Origin: Panonychus citri
Taxonomy: Eukaryota; Arthropoda; Arachnida; Trombidiformes; Tetranychidae
NCBI RefSeq assembly: GCF_014898815.1
Contig: NW_026515450.1
Location: 310,001 to 374,000, forward strand
Reading direction: 5' to 3'
DNA: 64,000 nucleotides
The position numbers and the translations under genes are program-made. The notes beneath the pieces are model-generated. The model did no database searches and was not told the DNA's origin. It was given only the letters and a program-made list of their open reading frames with translations. Of the stretch, positions 11,697-26,000 are shown piece after piece; within the stretch, counting starts at the first letter, position 1, and every line of letters starts with the position of its first letter.

Positions 11697-12553
11697 TATA
11701 TTAGATTTTCATTTTGTATTTGATTAATACTGTTAATTAACTTGAGAGTTAATTAAACTTGACAATAAGTTTTTCTCATAATTTGGATTGTTAATTGTTG
11801 ATGATCATCATTATATTAATAATTACATTGTCACAGGAATTAAATATTTAATTTTTGTTTTCTCTTTATAATTATAATCACTTTTTGTTGTTTTCAATTT
11901 ACAGAGTTTTTAATTGTTACCAATTTAGATTCTGTAGTTAAATTTTGTCCATTGATGTTAGTTGGAGTTTGTTCACAATTTGATTTAAATTGTAACAATT
12001 TAGGGAGAGAGAGAGAGAGCTTGTATTCACCAAATTAGATCAATAATTTAAATGGAGATCAGTCTGATTAATCCAGAAATCAATTGATAATCAATCCTTG
12101 AGATGATCACAATTTAGATTTACCAATCGATTAGCAATTAATTTCTCATCATAATCAATTTTAAACAAGTTTCTTTCTCCCTGATTAAGCTGATAATCAA
12201 TTTTAATCACCATTGATCACAACAATTAGAAAGAATCAACAAGAAAAATTGATTGATTTACATTAATTCATAATTACCACTCACTTAAGTTGACAATTAA
12301 AATAATTGTTTCTTTAATTTTGGTATCAAAGAAAAACATTTTTCTCTTCACTTAATTGTTGCAATCAAGATTAACCAGAAAATCTCATTCACAATCCTCA
12401 ATCAACTTTAAATCATCAAGATAATTACACAACAATTTACAGTTGAATCTAATCCTTGACATTCATTTAGATCCAAGCAATTGAATGGTGAATAAAATAA
12501 TATTTATATATACACATGAGTCTCTGAATCAATTCAAAATAGAAGATAATTTC

Positions 12554-12578
12554 ATGATGATGATGATGATGATGATGA
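12554..12578. repeat. (ATG)n microsatellite
   Basis: About eight ATG/TGA triplets just downstream of the large minus-strand gene. Confidence 0.8.
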
Positions 12579-12855
12579 CAATTAAGATGATTAGATGATG
12601 AAATTAATTGTCAAAGAAAAATGAACGAAACAAAAAAAACAGAAAAAAAAATCACCAACGTCACAATCAAATTGATTTCGGAATGATCAGAATTGATCTT
12701 GATTAGTGAATACAAGTCTTTAAATATATTTATAATAATAATAATAATAATAATATATAATATTTATAGTTATATAATTGAAACAATTAAATGGATGATG
12801 ATGATTATTGTTGATTAGGAAAAAAAAAATGAAAATTTCGTGTTGATGGTTATCA

Positions 12856-12870
12856 GCTCCATCTATTGGA
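12856..12870 (-). promoter_or_regulatory. CTCF-like word overlapping a stop codon
   Basis: Minus strand TCCAATAGATGGAGC; the TAG inside it is the stop codon of the large tetraspan gene, so the last codon (Gln of the CaaX box) and the stop lie inside the word. Compare with CCAATAGATGGCACT at 21286. Regulatory role is inference. Confidence 0.3.
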
Positions 12871-15800
12871 CGACACAACATATACACTTTTTATTTTTTT
12901 TGTTTTCATCTTTTAATTGTTCCGATGGTGTAACAGTTGACCTTTCATTTTGACCAATACCTGGACTATTGGGTCCACCACCGGCACCATTACTGGTTTT
13001 ATGATTTAACATCAATTTAGAGGAACCATTTAATTTGTTGCTATTTAAATTAGCATCATTTGATTCTGGATAAATTTTACTCGAATCACCATTAGTTTTA
13101 GTTGATTGTTTCATCTCATTTAATTTATTAATTGTTGTTGTTGTTGTTGACCCTGAATTTGTAATTTTTGGTAATTTATCACTATTGGATGGTGATAATT
13201 GTTCATTTGGTGATTGATTGTTTGATGAGATTCCATTGAGTATCTTTGATGATGGTGATGATGATGACGAATCCCCTGAGGTCAATTCCTTGGTGGGTGT
13301 TGTCGGTGTGATGGGTTTACCTTCCTTGATCAGGTTGACAATTGTTTCCGCTTCACGGGACAATTCCCCACCGGGTCTGAATGGATTCTCAAAGCCACTG
13401 TCAACACTGAGAGAGAGAGAGAGAGATTGGGAAAAGAATAGAAAAAAAAAGTTTTATCAATTATTTTGCCAAAAAAATTGATTCAATCGAAACTCTCACA
13501 CACAAACAAAACTTTAGATGATTTTCTGATTACATTGGTTTTAATTGTTACAATTTAATTTCGCTTGACTAGGTAAACCTGTGAAAGTGATTCAATGTCT
13601 ATCAATTACAAATTGTCCAATCTAATTGATGCGTGATCAATTGTCTCAGATCATATTGATTGATTTTCTTTGTTAGTTTTTCTCTTTCACTAATTGTTGT
13701 CAATACAACAAAAGGTAAACATCAACAATCAACTTGGAATCAAAAGTTTAACACTCAACATTTAGTTTCTTAATTTGGTTAACAAACTCAATATCTAATC
13801 AACCTCAAGTCTTCAGATCAGATTCACATACACACAATTACATGACAGGTAATTAGATTGTGATTATCAGTGTAATTGTCAGTAATTAGCTGATCAATAT
13901 TTTTGTTTTACGATTTTTGTTTGTATGACAAAATTTTGCACTTCCCTTGATTAACTTGATTAATCTTATTTGCTTGACAATCACCATCATTTATTATTAT
14001 CATGTTGATTGTTAAAAGCTTCAAAGACTTAATTGTATTCACCTTGATGATGATTATAACCAAAAATAAATGTATCCATCTTCCTGACAATTTAAGTTTG
14101 CATGATAAACAATCAAGAAAAGGTAAATAAATAAAAGGATCCAACAACAATTATCATAATTGTCAATACTTTGTATGATTAAGATTGTTGATCAAGGTTG
14201 ATTTGATTAAATGAAACACTTTTTTTTTAATGTTAATCACATTACAATATAAATATTATTATCATCATCAGCATAAAAATCATTCAGCCAATTTAGTAAT
14301 GCAATTAGTTGATTGTTAACAATATGTAATATCCCATCAACTAATCAATATATTGACATTGAACCCAACATTTAGTTTAAACTAAATTAAGAAACCAGAT
14401 TTACTAATTATTGGTCAATATACTATATAAAAATAGCAATATAAACAATCAATTTTCAAGGTAAATCAACACTTAGCAATTTACAATTCATCCAAAAATT
14501 TATTGATCATAATCAAAAGATTGTGTCTTGATTTGATTGATTATCGTTTCCTTGGTCAACACAATAACCCAAGTAATCAATACATACAATTAGTAAACAA
14601 CAATTAATATCTAAGATATTAAAGGTTATATAACCAGTAATAAAGCCCAACAATTTATTGATTGTCAACAGGAGCAATCAACAAAATTGCGAGATTGTAA
14701 ATATTGGCAATGAGAAATTATCTCAACAATTTATTGGTAATAAATTAGGTCTTTGTAATTAAGTTACAATTAAACTAAATTACAGGTAAATTTGGTTTAT
14801 CCTAATCATCTTGAACTATTTAAACTATTAATAAACAACAATCAACTAATCATAATCATCAACAACAACACAAAAAAGTTGCATGTTAATAGTTAATGTT
14901 TGACTTTGATTTAATCACTTTGATGATATTATATCATAATAATGATGAAACTTCCGGTTAATTTATTATTAATTTATCATCTTTCGTTTATTATGATATA
15001 ATAATCAGCTGATTGCTTATTGTATTATATTGATGAATAAATTTTACATGTAATCATTGATTGATTTCAATGATAATAACTAAACTTAATTGTTATCATC
15101 TTAATATCAATAGTTGTGTGTGTGTGTGTGTGCTAATTAATTTGAATATTTGCCACTCATTAATTGTTAATGAATCAAATTCAGGTAACTATGGTTTCTA
15201 ATTTAGTAGTTGAATAAATAATCATCATGATTACCATGATATTAAATATAAATGTTAACGATAGTAACAGTAACCTAATAATGTCCAAATTAAATCAATA
15301 ATTTGAATACAAAATGAAAAGCATTTCAATTGATTGAATATACTTTTCATTTGAATGACAATTGGATTAGTTTGATTTCTCAGAATGATTAACAGTAAGG
15401 ATTAATAGGATCATCTATTAATACAGAATTTAATTTTAATCATTCCAAATTGCAATTAACTTTTTAAATCGTTTGACATACAATTTTTAAATTGTACCAG
15501 GAAATACAGCAAAGAAAAAGTCTCATCATCATTGGTAATTAATTTAATTTACTTGTCAATCAACAAGATAATTGTCACAATCTTTGATAATTAGATTGAT
15601 AACAAACTAAATCAATCGTATGTTGAATTGATATTGTAACAATTAGAATTACAATTAATTGTTTGTAATATTTTCATCGAGTTAAAATTAGTAATTAACT
15701 TTTAGGTGTAAAAATTAATAAATCAATTGATAGGAATAAGTTAGTTAAAGGTAATCAACAATTGAATTAACAATTAACAATCACAATTGGAATATAATTG

Positions 15801-18800
15801 TTGAGGTTAATCATCAGGATCTCTTGAAATGTTACATGCAAACCATTTAATCATTTGAAATGGTTAAACTAAATTAGTAGTTAATCATAATAACATAAGT
15901 ATTAATAACAAGAAAAATGGATTATAATGATTATGATTAAGGTTGATTGAGGTTAAGAAAGGTTTGTTAATCAATTATTAATTGTGAGAAGAAACAAATT
16001 TAATTGTAATTGATTTCTTACCTAATTTTCCTTTCCATCATTTTAACTAAATCCAATGTTAATTGATGATGATCTTGATTGTGATGAGGATGATTAACTG
16101 TTGTCGATGATAATGTTGAGTGAGAAATTGATTGTTGTTGTTGATGCTGATGATGATTAGTATAATTTGATGTAACTGATGATGATGATAATGGAGGATT
16201 AATTATCCGGGAAATTGTTGTACAACAATTGATATTATTATTATTATTGTGATTGTTATTATTGTTGATTGAATTGAATGTTGATAATGGTTCGGGTGTC
16301 TCTGGACTAACAATAGACGCAGGTCGACCTGATTCATATAAAGAGACCCGAACACGGGAAGGCCGATCAATTATCAATGAACTGGATATCGTTGAATCGG
16401 AGGCCACTCGACTTCCCAATCGACGGTTAATTGGATAATGAAAATGTATCGGTTGACTATAATTACTTATATGGTTTCCATTGAGGTACCTGATATATTG
16501 AGAGGATAATTTAAATTACGATTAAAATTACAATTACAATTAGAGTTTGGTAAAAGTTGGTAAACAATTAGGGTAATTAAACAAAATTAATTGTCTATGT
16601 GAATTTAAATAAATAGTTAACTTGGTTTTCTAGGAATAAAAGTTTTCTAATTGAAACAATTAGAAATTTAAATTTTGATTGATTAGTTGGAATTGATTAT
16701 CAGCAATTGTATTGGTTTGTTTAATACAATTTAGTTTTAATCATTGAATTGAATTAGATTTAATTGATTGGGTATTGGAGAGATTGTTTAATTTAATTTA
16801 ATACAATGATTAAGGATAAACACCAACAACAATTTATTAGCAACACAATTAATGGTTGCGGTGGGCGAGTTGATTAAATATCATTTTACAATCATGATTA
16901 TGATTGTTGATTATAATCTGAATTAAATTAAATACTCAATGTCTAATAATAAAACAATCAATTTAATGATAATCAACAATTTGAAATGAAATGATAATAT
17001 AACAAAAGCCCAACCCAATATATTATTAAGCTCATCATCACGTTAATTGTAAAGGTAATCAGTTAAATAATAAGATTCATTTGTTACCTGGTCACAGGTA
17101 TTATCATTATTGATGTTGACCATAACAATTTAGTAATAACAATTTACATTTACAATTACAATTAGCTTGATAATTCAATAATTAGTGTAAACCTTTACCA
17201 CGAGTGAGAGTTAATTGTTTCAATGTAAATTAAATATATTATTACTAAATCGGGTTAATCAATTATCGTGAAAATAAAAATTACAGTTTAACTATTATTA
17301 TTACAATAACTGTGAGAATATGAATATTTAAACAATTAAGTAACTGTGAATAATTAATCTCAAATACGAGATAGTATTTAATGTTAGTTAATTAGTAATT
17401 TAGAAATATAATTAAGAAATAATAATTAGCTATTAGATTAATATTATAACATTAGTTTAAGGAAGACAATTAGATGATAGATATTATGTATTATCGTGGT
17501 TTGGAAATTGATGAGAGAACAATCAATTGATTAGTTACAATTAGGAAAATTTAATCAATTATTTGATTAAGGAAAACTGCGAAAAATGAGTTAACCTAAA
17601 TTAGGTAAATTAGGTCACTAGGAATTGGATTAGTTAATTGTAACGTGAAGGATGATAGGATTGAAGTATTAATATCTAAGTGATATAAGAGGAGAAACAT
17701 ATGACTTACAGCATTTTGAATAGGATTGTTGATTAATTGTGATTAATTAAGTTAGTTAAATGTTGTGATATGAAAGCACAGATATATAAGGATAAATGAT
17801 TTAGTTAATTAATCAACATTTGAACACAAGGATAAAGGTAATTTAAGTGATGATATTGATTTGTGAAGCTCAGAGATTATCTAATCAATTGAATTTTTTT
17901 TTGTTCATCTAGTTGATGAGTTTTATTTTCTGTATTGGTTATCGTTTTCATGGCAAAGTTTCAACTAAATCATGATGATCAAAGATGATGATTAAGTGAA
18001 AGTAATTGGATGAAATTATAAACAAAGCAAAAAAAACAGTAAATGAAGCAAATAGCCAAGGTTACATGTAACTCTTTGAGATTCAATTGAAATATAATGT
18101 CTATTCAAGTTCAACATGAACAGAAACCAGAATTCTGAGTAAGGAGCAAGATCAGTAAAGGAGGAGGAAAAGGGAGAGAGGGAGAGAGAGAGAGAGAGAT
18201 GAGGAAGATGTAAAAGAAAGAGAGTGAGACTGAAATGATAAAGGATGAGAGAAGTAGGAAGATGAACAGTTATGATTCCATGAGATTGAATATCAACTCA
18301 GGCAGATATTTGAATTCTCTGAGTGAAGTAAAATTCCTATGGTGAAAATGTGAATTAATCTCAAAGGGTTAAGATTAATGAATTAGTTCAATTGTAAAGA
18401 AAATGATTGACAATTAAAATTCATGATTGAGATTAGAAATTTTCTTTTTTTATCATATTCATTGATTGAAGATTTAGGATCTGTCTTTTTTTTTTAGATG
18501 ATCAAAAAAAGAATCATAATTCTAAGGTTAAGAGGATGATAACATGATGGAAGAATAAGAAAAATCATCTATAGAAATTCAGTGTTCATGATAAGTTGAT
18601 AATAATAGAAAAGGTGACAAGATGTATTATAGCAAATGATTGGAGGTTGACTTGATTCGTGATCAAGTTTCAGGTATTTTCTCATCCATTGAATAACTTT
18701 GGATTAAAAAAGAGAGAAAGAGAGAATAAGAAACAAAAAAGTTTGTTGGAATTACTGAATTTTTCAGGATCATCATGAAGACGATAAGGTTAATATCATC

Positions 18801-20023
18801 TTTATAAATATATTGGAAAAGGAGATCAAGTGATAATCGTTCAATTGACTTGGATACGTTTCAAATGACACGTTTTTTTCTCGTTATATTTCAATTCTGA
18901 TTCAATGAAATTATTTTCATTTCTCCTTCTGATTCACCATGAAAAGATTCAGAGATCGAGAGAGATAATTTCATGAGCAAGAGAGAGAGAGAGAGAGAGA
19001 TTCAATTGAAATCTCTTTAATTGTTAATATCTCTTGGACTGTGATATGTTTATTATTATCAGAATTAAGATCGACTGATATATAACAGGATTCAAGTTGA
19101 TTGTTAACTTGGAATCATCATGATAACAAATGAAGACAAAGGAAAACAATCACCATGAGCCACACCCGTATTCTTTGGGATAGTTTCATGGTGAAAAAAA
19201 AGAGACTGGAACTATGAGTCGACTCAAGAAATGATAATAACTGAATCACCAGAATTTTCTGAGTAACCAGACAGTCACAGAATCCATGGAAACGTTATCA
19301 TTATCCTCATCATGTTAAAGAATGAAAACTTTTTTTCCTGATAAAAACAATGATACTCAATATTGTTAATTGTTAGATAATAATGTAACTGATTCTTTAA
19401 TTGTAACAATTAGATAACAATAACGTTAAACATCAACAACTTTAAAGCTTCTTGTGTCTGGTAATTTACACCTGAATTACAATGTTACCTCTGTGATTAT
19501 GATAATAAAAACACAATTGGGAATGAAAAAGCTTAATTAGTTAACAGTAGTAAAGTTAATTACGATTAAATTGTTCATTATGATGATGAGCATCATTATT
19601 GACAGATTTCAATGTGATAACTAAGTCAAGGATATTTAGGTTAGTTTTTATTCACAGAGGGAAAAAGTATCAGTCAAATTCAAGGTTATTTGGGTTAGAG
19701 AATCAACTTGATGATTGAAAGATAACATGATAACCTAAAGATATTTTCAGGGTGAAAATTATCATCGAAATTTCTGCTGATGAATTACAACAAATTGATG
19801 AGAATAATATTGAAACGGATTTTCTTTGGTTAGAATAAGAAAAGAGAGAGAAAGAAAAAAAAAAGAAAATATTAACAGAAAAAACTGAAATTGATCCAAA
19901 AAGAGAATCAGTTTAAAAATAGATAATCACTTTTTCCTTATTCTGTAAGTTCTGGTTTGTTTTTCTCTGAGAATTCAGTTGTTAGTTCTGCAAATATATG
20001 GAGTCAAATCCAAGGTAAAATTG

Positions 20024-20057
<34 letters not shown>

Positions 20058-23000
20058 AGATCTTATCTTGATTCTTATCGTCGTCATTATCGTTGGAGAC
20101 TGACACAGAATTTAAATTCTGTTCAATGGAGCAAGGAAAATGCTCTTCACTTGAATATCACTGAATTCCGAGGAGATCATCATCATGATAATCCATCATA
20201 AGATATTCTAGTCTTTAAGGAAGTAATCATTTCTTACTTTTAATTGACTCTAATCATGTTAATTTAAATTGTTGTTGATGTTCATTATTGTTCAACTAAT
20301 AATAATATGAAACGTTTAATGTTTTTTTCTTGCAACGATCATAATAATCAAACTTAAGAATCAATTTTTAGTTACACTTTGAATTGACTTTTGTTAATTG
20401 TTGTAATACAATTAACTGAAAAATTGATGATAATTGTTAATGAGAAGAGGAAAATGTTTCATGTTGATTGTCTTATTTTCAATAATTGATCATTTTAGAA
20501 TTGAAAATAACGCAATCAAAGTGGAACAATTTATCCAGAAAATTGAACAAATTGATTATCTTTGAGATGAACGTATTGGAAACCAAATAATCAATACTGA
20601 GCAACAGGATAATAACAATCAAAATGGGAGTGTTACACAATTAAATCAATAATCAATGAGAAAATCATTATTCATTGTAAATCAACTCACCGTTTTAGTG
20701 GTTAATCAAAGGTAATCGATTCTATCGGAAAATTAAGATTGGTTGCTGATTGAAATTGTTGATGACAATCAGAATACTAACACAATAAGATTACACACTG
20801 ATCACAATTTAGTAACAATCAAATGTTAATTGTAAACCACAAGAGACACAAACTCACAATTGGGTTGAATGTGTTGGGTAACAATTAATGAAGAGGAAAA
20901 AAAACTGTGACGATTAAAAATATGATGATAATACAACCCTAATGATGATAATTTATTAAACACTTTGTTAATTGTATCGTTGGTTAGATAGTCAAATAAA
21001 GACAGAGATAGACAGAGGAAAAACAAATCAACAGAAGCAACAAATTAATTCACTAATCATGTACAAAGAGGTTCCAATTGTTTGGGAGATTATCAAGTAA
21101 ACAATTAAACGTGAGAGTGAATTAAATTAATTTAAATTGAAGCTTAAACCTTATTCTATTTTCCTCTAGCAAATAGCAGATAAATACAATAAAATGTTAA
21201 GATAACAATTAAATTAATCTCTATTAGTTCAACATTAACAGAATTAAAAAAAAAATTGTCGCATCAAGTTAGTTACTTTTTCCATCCAATAGATGGCACT
21301 GAAAACGAAAGTAGCGACATCTGGTGGTGAAAAAAGTAGAATATTAATTTGGTTTTATTTTTTGTTTTTCTTTCAATTATAATTGAATTGTCTCGATTGA
21401 TTGGAGACCTTGATCATAAGTTAAGTATGTTAATTAGCATATTTTTTTGTCTATTTTTCTTGGTAAGAAGAAGAAAAAAATTAACTAAATTAGATCAATC
21501 ATTTGTCTACAGAATTTGTTGTTTTCTTATTGTTCAGACTAATTTAATTAGATGATAATTGTAACCTTGGACAATTTAGCAAAACAATTGATAAATTTTA
21601 TGATATTTGTATTTGTTTAAAGATGATGAAATCAATAACTGTGTTAAGTGTTTGAGGTTAATAATCAATCAAAGGAAGAAAATAAATTTGGTCAATCTTT
21701 GGGCTATTGGGTAAAGTTGAATTGATCAATAATGATGATGAAAATTTGATTGTTTAAATTTTTTGGGTTGATTAAAGGGATCGGTTTAAATAGTAGGAGG
21801 ATAAGGATGAAAATTAGGATAATCATTAACCCTTTTTTGATTGTCTTACCAATATGAGTAAATGCAGATATTATATTAGTTTAATCCAACTCAATTTAGA
21901 TTTGGGTGTGATCAAAACAATCAAATCGTTAGGCATTAATATTATATATATATAAATAGAAATTTAAGTTAATTTGATTTTCAAGTAAATTCTCTTTAAC
22001 ATTAATCAATAATCAACGTTTGATTGCGTGATGGATTTAACAGTAAAAATATAATTACAATTAACCCCACACACAAGGAAGAGGATTTCAAGTGTAACTA
22101 TTGTGTATTTGTTACCTACGATTTCATGATGGCCAATCGTTAGCACGTTAATGATTAAGGAAGATGAAAATTATATATAAATCCACAATCAACTAACTAT
22201 TTCATTCACAATTGAGACAATTTACCAAATAATAACAATCAAAATAGAGTAAATTAAATGATAAATGTTTGTACAAATTGAATTGAAATTAATAGTTAAG
22301 AAAATAAGTTTTCTCATTCATTTGTATGGGAAAAGAGTAAATAAAAATTTTCATTCTGATTCCGGGTTTTTTTTTCATCATCATGATATCAATCATTAAT
22401 TAATTATCATCATGATTAATTATTCAATTGGTGAAAAATCCTTGAAAGGAAAAGAGTTGATTACATATTAATAAAATGTGATTAAGTTACGAGTTCTTAT
22501 AAGCAACAATCAAAAAGATAATCAAACTAATTATCAAAAGTTATTTCGTTGATACGACAATATTTATAATTGCTATTAATTATTAATCTACTTAAAGTTA
22601 AGTTATAATTGTTCAACAATCAGTTAATCGTTAAGTATATTACATATTATTAATATAAGTCTCATGTTTACAATTAATACTGATGATAGGGAAACAATCA
22701 AGAAGAGTTTGGAAAAGTTATCAATCTAATTGTTAATGAATTTTTGTTTTCCATTTCAAGCAATTTAAATTTAACCGTTAATTGTTTATAGTTGAGAGAA
22801 ATAGAGAACAATTGAAATTAATTAATTGGTTAATGTTACTACATAGTAACAAGAGATTATTCAATTTTTTTCAGTTAATTAATGTTAGAATCAAGGTTAA
22901 TTAATTTTATTCACTAAACTTACTAGATGTAAATGTTGTATCAATACAATTAACCGGATTGATTAAAGGTCTTTGAATGATCAATGATCATGATAAATAT

Positions 23001-26000
23001 TTGATTGACACCTTAGATGATTAAAAGTTAATTAGTCGTAATCAAGTATTGTAAAAGGAGAGATGAAAAATTTCATAATCATCATAAATTGTTACAGTTT
23101 ATGAACAATTATTTTCAAGATCAACACAAATTCAAGGTTAGTTGATTATCACCAGAGATGTTGATGGAAACTAAAACAATGAATTAGAATTGATAGTTAA
23201 GATTATGTGGTAGAAAATCAATGAGAAGAAATAAATTGTAATAACACTTTTCCGGTCATTATTGTAATCATTTCCTGTCGAAAGTACCAAGAGAAAGAAG
23301 CGGGAAAATATCATTGAAATGACTTAAAGCGCCTAAAGGCAAAGAAAGAGACACAACAATCTAATGGTAAAAAGGATCGCATAAGTTTCCTGGTAATTTA
23401 GGTTAGCTGATTGTTGTTAACCGGGAAAATGGTTGAGAGTCTATGACTTAACACTTAAATTCATTGATTTGTAATAACAATTTAATCACAGTTTCAGAGT
23501 GAGAAAAGAGATTGGCAAAGTAATGTGAATAAGGTTACAAGTAAATTGTAGTTGATTAGTTGAAGATTTTGATTAGATAATTATTGGAATTGAATGGAGA
23601 TTAAGATATTGACAAAGAAAAGGTTTAAGGACTTACATCATGTTGTGTTTAAGAAGAAAACAAATGTATGTTGATTAACTGATGTTAATTGTTGAACCAA
23701 ATTGAAGAAGAAAAATTAATCAATAACAGAATATTAAGTTAAGAACTTTCAATGGATTTTAACTCAGAGGAAAATATTGAAATCTTTTCATTGGGATGAT
23801 GGAAATGATGGAAAAAGAAAATGGTTGTAAATGTTAAGTTGCAAAAAAAGAAGAAGGAGAGAAAAAGGGAAATTATTATGGTGATGATTTTGAAGAGAAA
23901 ATTTGATTGGAAATAGAAAAAATCAAGAAGAAGAAGAAATTAAAACCAATAATGTTGAAGAGAAAATGAAAAGTGAATCAAATCAATGAGAGAAAATTTT
24001 TCAAAGAAATTATGTTCACCATCATAACACAACCAATAGAATAGAATAAAAAAACTGGAGAGAGACTCACTTGAAGAGAATGAGAGTTACTTTTCTCTCT
24101 CTCTCTCTCACTATTCTCACTCAGAGTAGAGATGATGATGAGGATGATGATGATGATGATGGGGAATACACCTAATAAATGAATGTAATCTAATGGTTAC
24201 AATAAATAACAAAACCACAACAAAAAAGGAACCAGGGCAAAGAGAGTGAAAAGTAAATCACATAACCGAGAATTAATTAGGTAACGAAGGTCTTTCCAAA
24301 TGTAACACTACATTATTATGTATTTAAAATTGTTCTCCAACAATTAAAGTTGACATTTATTAGAGAAAAGTAATACAATTAAGAAAAGAGAAACTATTTG
24401 TAAACAATTAAACAATCAAATAAATAAATCAAAGAATCGATGTTAACATTTTCTAATTTGATTTTCTAATGAGAATCAGCGACACCTATTGACTAATTTA
24501 TTTAAAATTCTTTTTTTTAATTTCTTTTATTTTTTTTATTCGTTTGTTACTTTTGATTTAGTTGTTGCTCGTTAATTATGTTTATCTGTTGATTGTTTGC
24601 TAATTATTTTAATTTCTTTGATTAGTTTAACATTCAGTTGATTTGGAGAAAAAGAACAATTGAAATTAATGATCAGCTAACTGTTTGATTTTCTATTCTT
24701 TTCCATGTCAACCTTTTGGTTACTAAAATTTTTCTATAAATTCAACGGTTTGTTTTCTTTGTTTAGATTTTTTTTTGTTATTCTTTTTAATTGTTTTCTA
24801 ATTGTTTGATTTATTCTCTATTCTTAATTGGCTAATAATTTTACATCTTTTCTATTTCAGGTGGATAATCTATTCTTCCATTTGGTTCCCTTTCGTTTCT
24901 ATGTGTATGTGTAATCGTTTTTAGCTGTTCTATATGTTTGGTGATTCCTTTTGATTCTGGTTGATGAGCTTTTTTTTAAATATATTTGAAAGCAAATACA
25001 AATGATTCATTCATTTACTTTCAGTTTTTTCTTTCTGTCTCCATCTCCATTTTATGGGTTTACTGATACAAGTGAAAGAGGAACCATATTGAGTGAGAAA
25101 TTAATTGTGAATTTTGTTTGGATTCAAGAGTAAGTATATACAAAAAGTAAACATGATTTTTTGGAATATCTATTTTTGCTCTTTAACAAAGGAAACAATT
25201 CAAATCATGTTTAACCAGAATGTTTATGTTTTCTTAACCATTTATTTATCTAATTTCTTTTCTTTTTTCTTTTTTTTTTCTTAGATTCTTCAATCCAGTT
25301 CATTCATTCATTCAAAGCTGGAAAGATGAAAGCCCATTGGAATGTATATAAAAGGCTAAGATGACGATGATGATAGTTATTGATTCCGTTTTAATGATTG
25401 AAGATGAAAGTGAAGATTATCATTCTGAAGATATCAAGAAAGTTTCAATAACAATGATAACTTATTATCCACATACAACAACAAAAGGATGGAAGAGAGA
25501 GAGAGAGAGAGAGAGGAACAAAATGGTTTCAAATCGTAATGATGGTAAAAGAAAATGATCAAGGAAAACAATGGATACAATCGTTTTTTTCCCGCTTCTT
25601 TTTTTACTGATACATTTACATCCAGTTACTCGCAATCAAACGATTGTCATGATGAGATAGTAATGATTATCTTAATCATCATCATCATGAAAATGATAAT
25701 AAAGGTGGGAAAATGATAAATGTAATGGTAACTTTTATATTCGTGATAAAAGTTTTTTTTTTCTTAAGAAAAAGTTAGTTTTTTTTCACCAAGAAGTGAT
25801 AACCTTTGTTATTAGAAAACATTAATCAACATGATTAAGTTAGTTACGATAAATTGTTAGGGTTGAATTGCATTTATCATTTATCTCATTGAAATTTTTT
25901 TTTACAGATCGATAATAATAATTGTGATTAAGTTTCACTCTCTCTCTCTCTCGCTCCACCATCATCAACCGCCTGTCATTCAATTAACCATAAATTACAA

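Larger units (their letters stand above)
11246..12862. other. Shared 3' flank of two convergent genes
   Basis: Contains the probable 3' UTR of the secreted protein gene (AATAAA at 11691) and the 3' side of the large minus-strand gene ending at 12863. Simple repeats: (GA)n at about 12005-12019, (ATG)n at 12554-12578, and an ATA run at about 12735-12756. No further gene seen. Confidence 0.6.
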
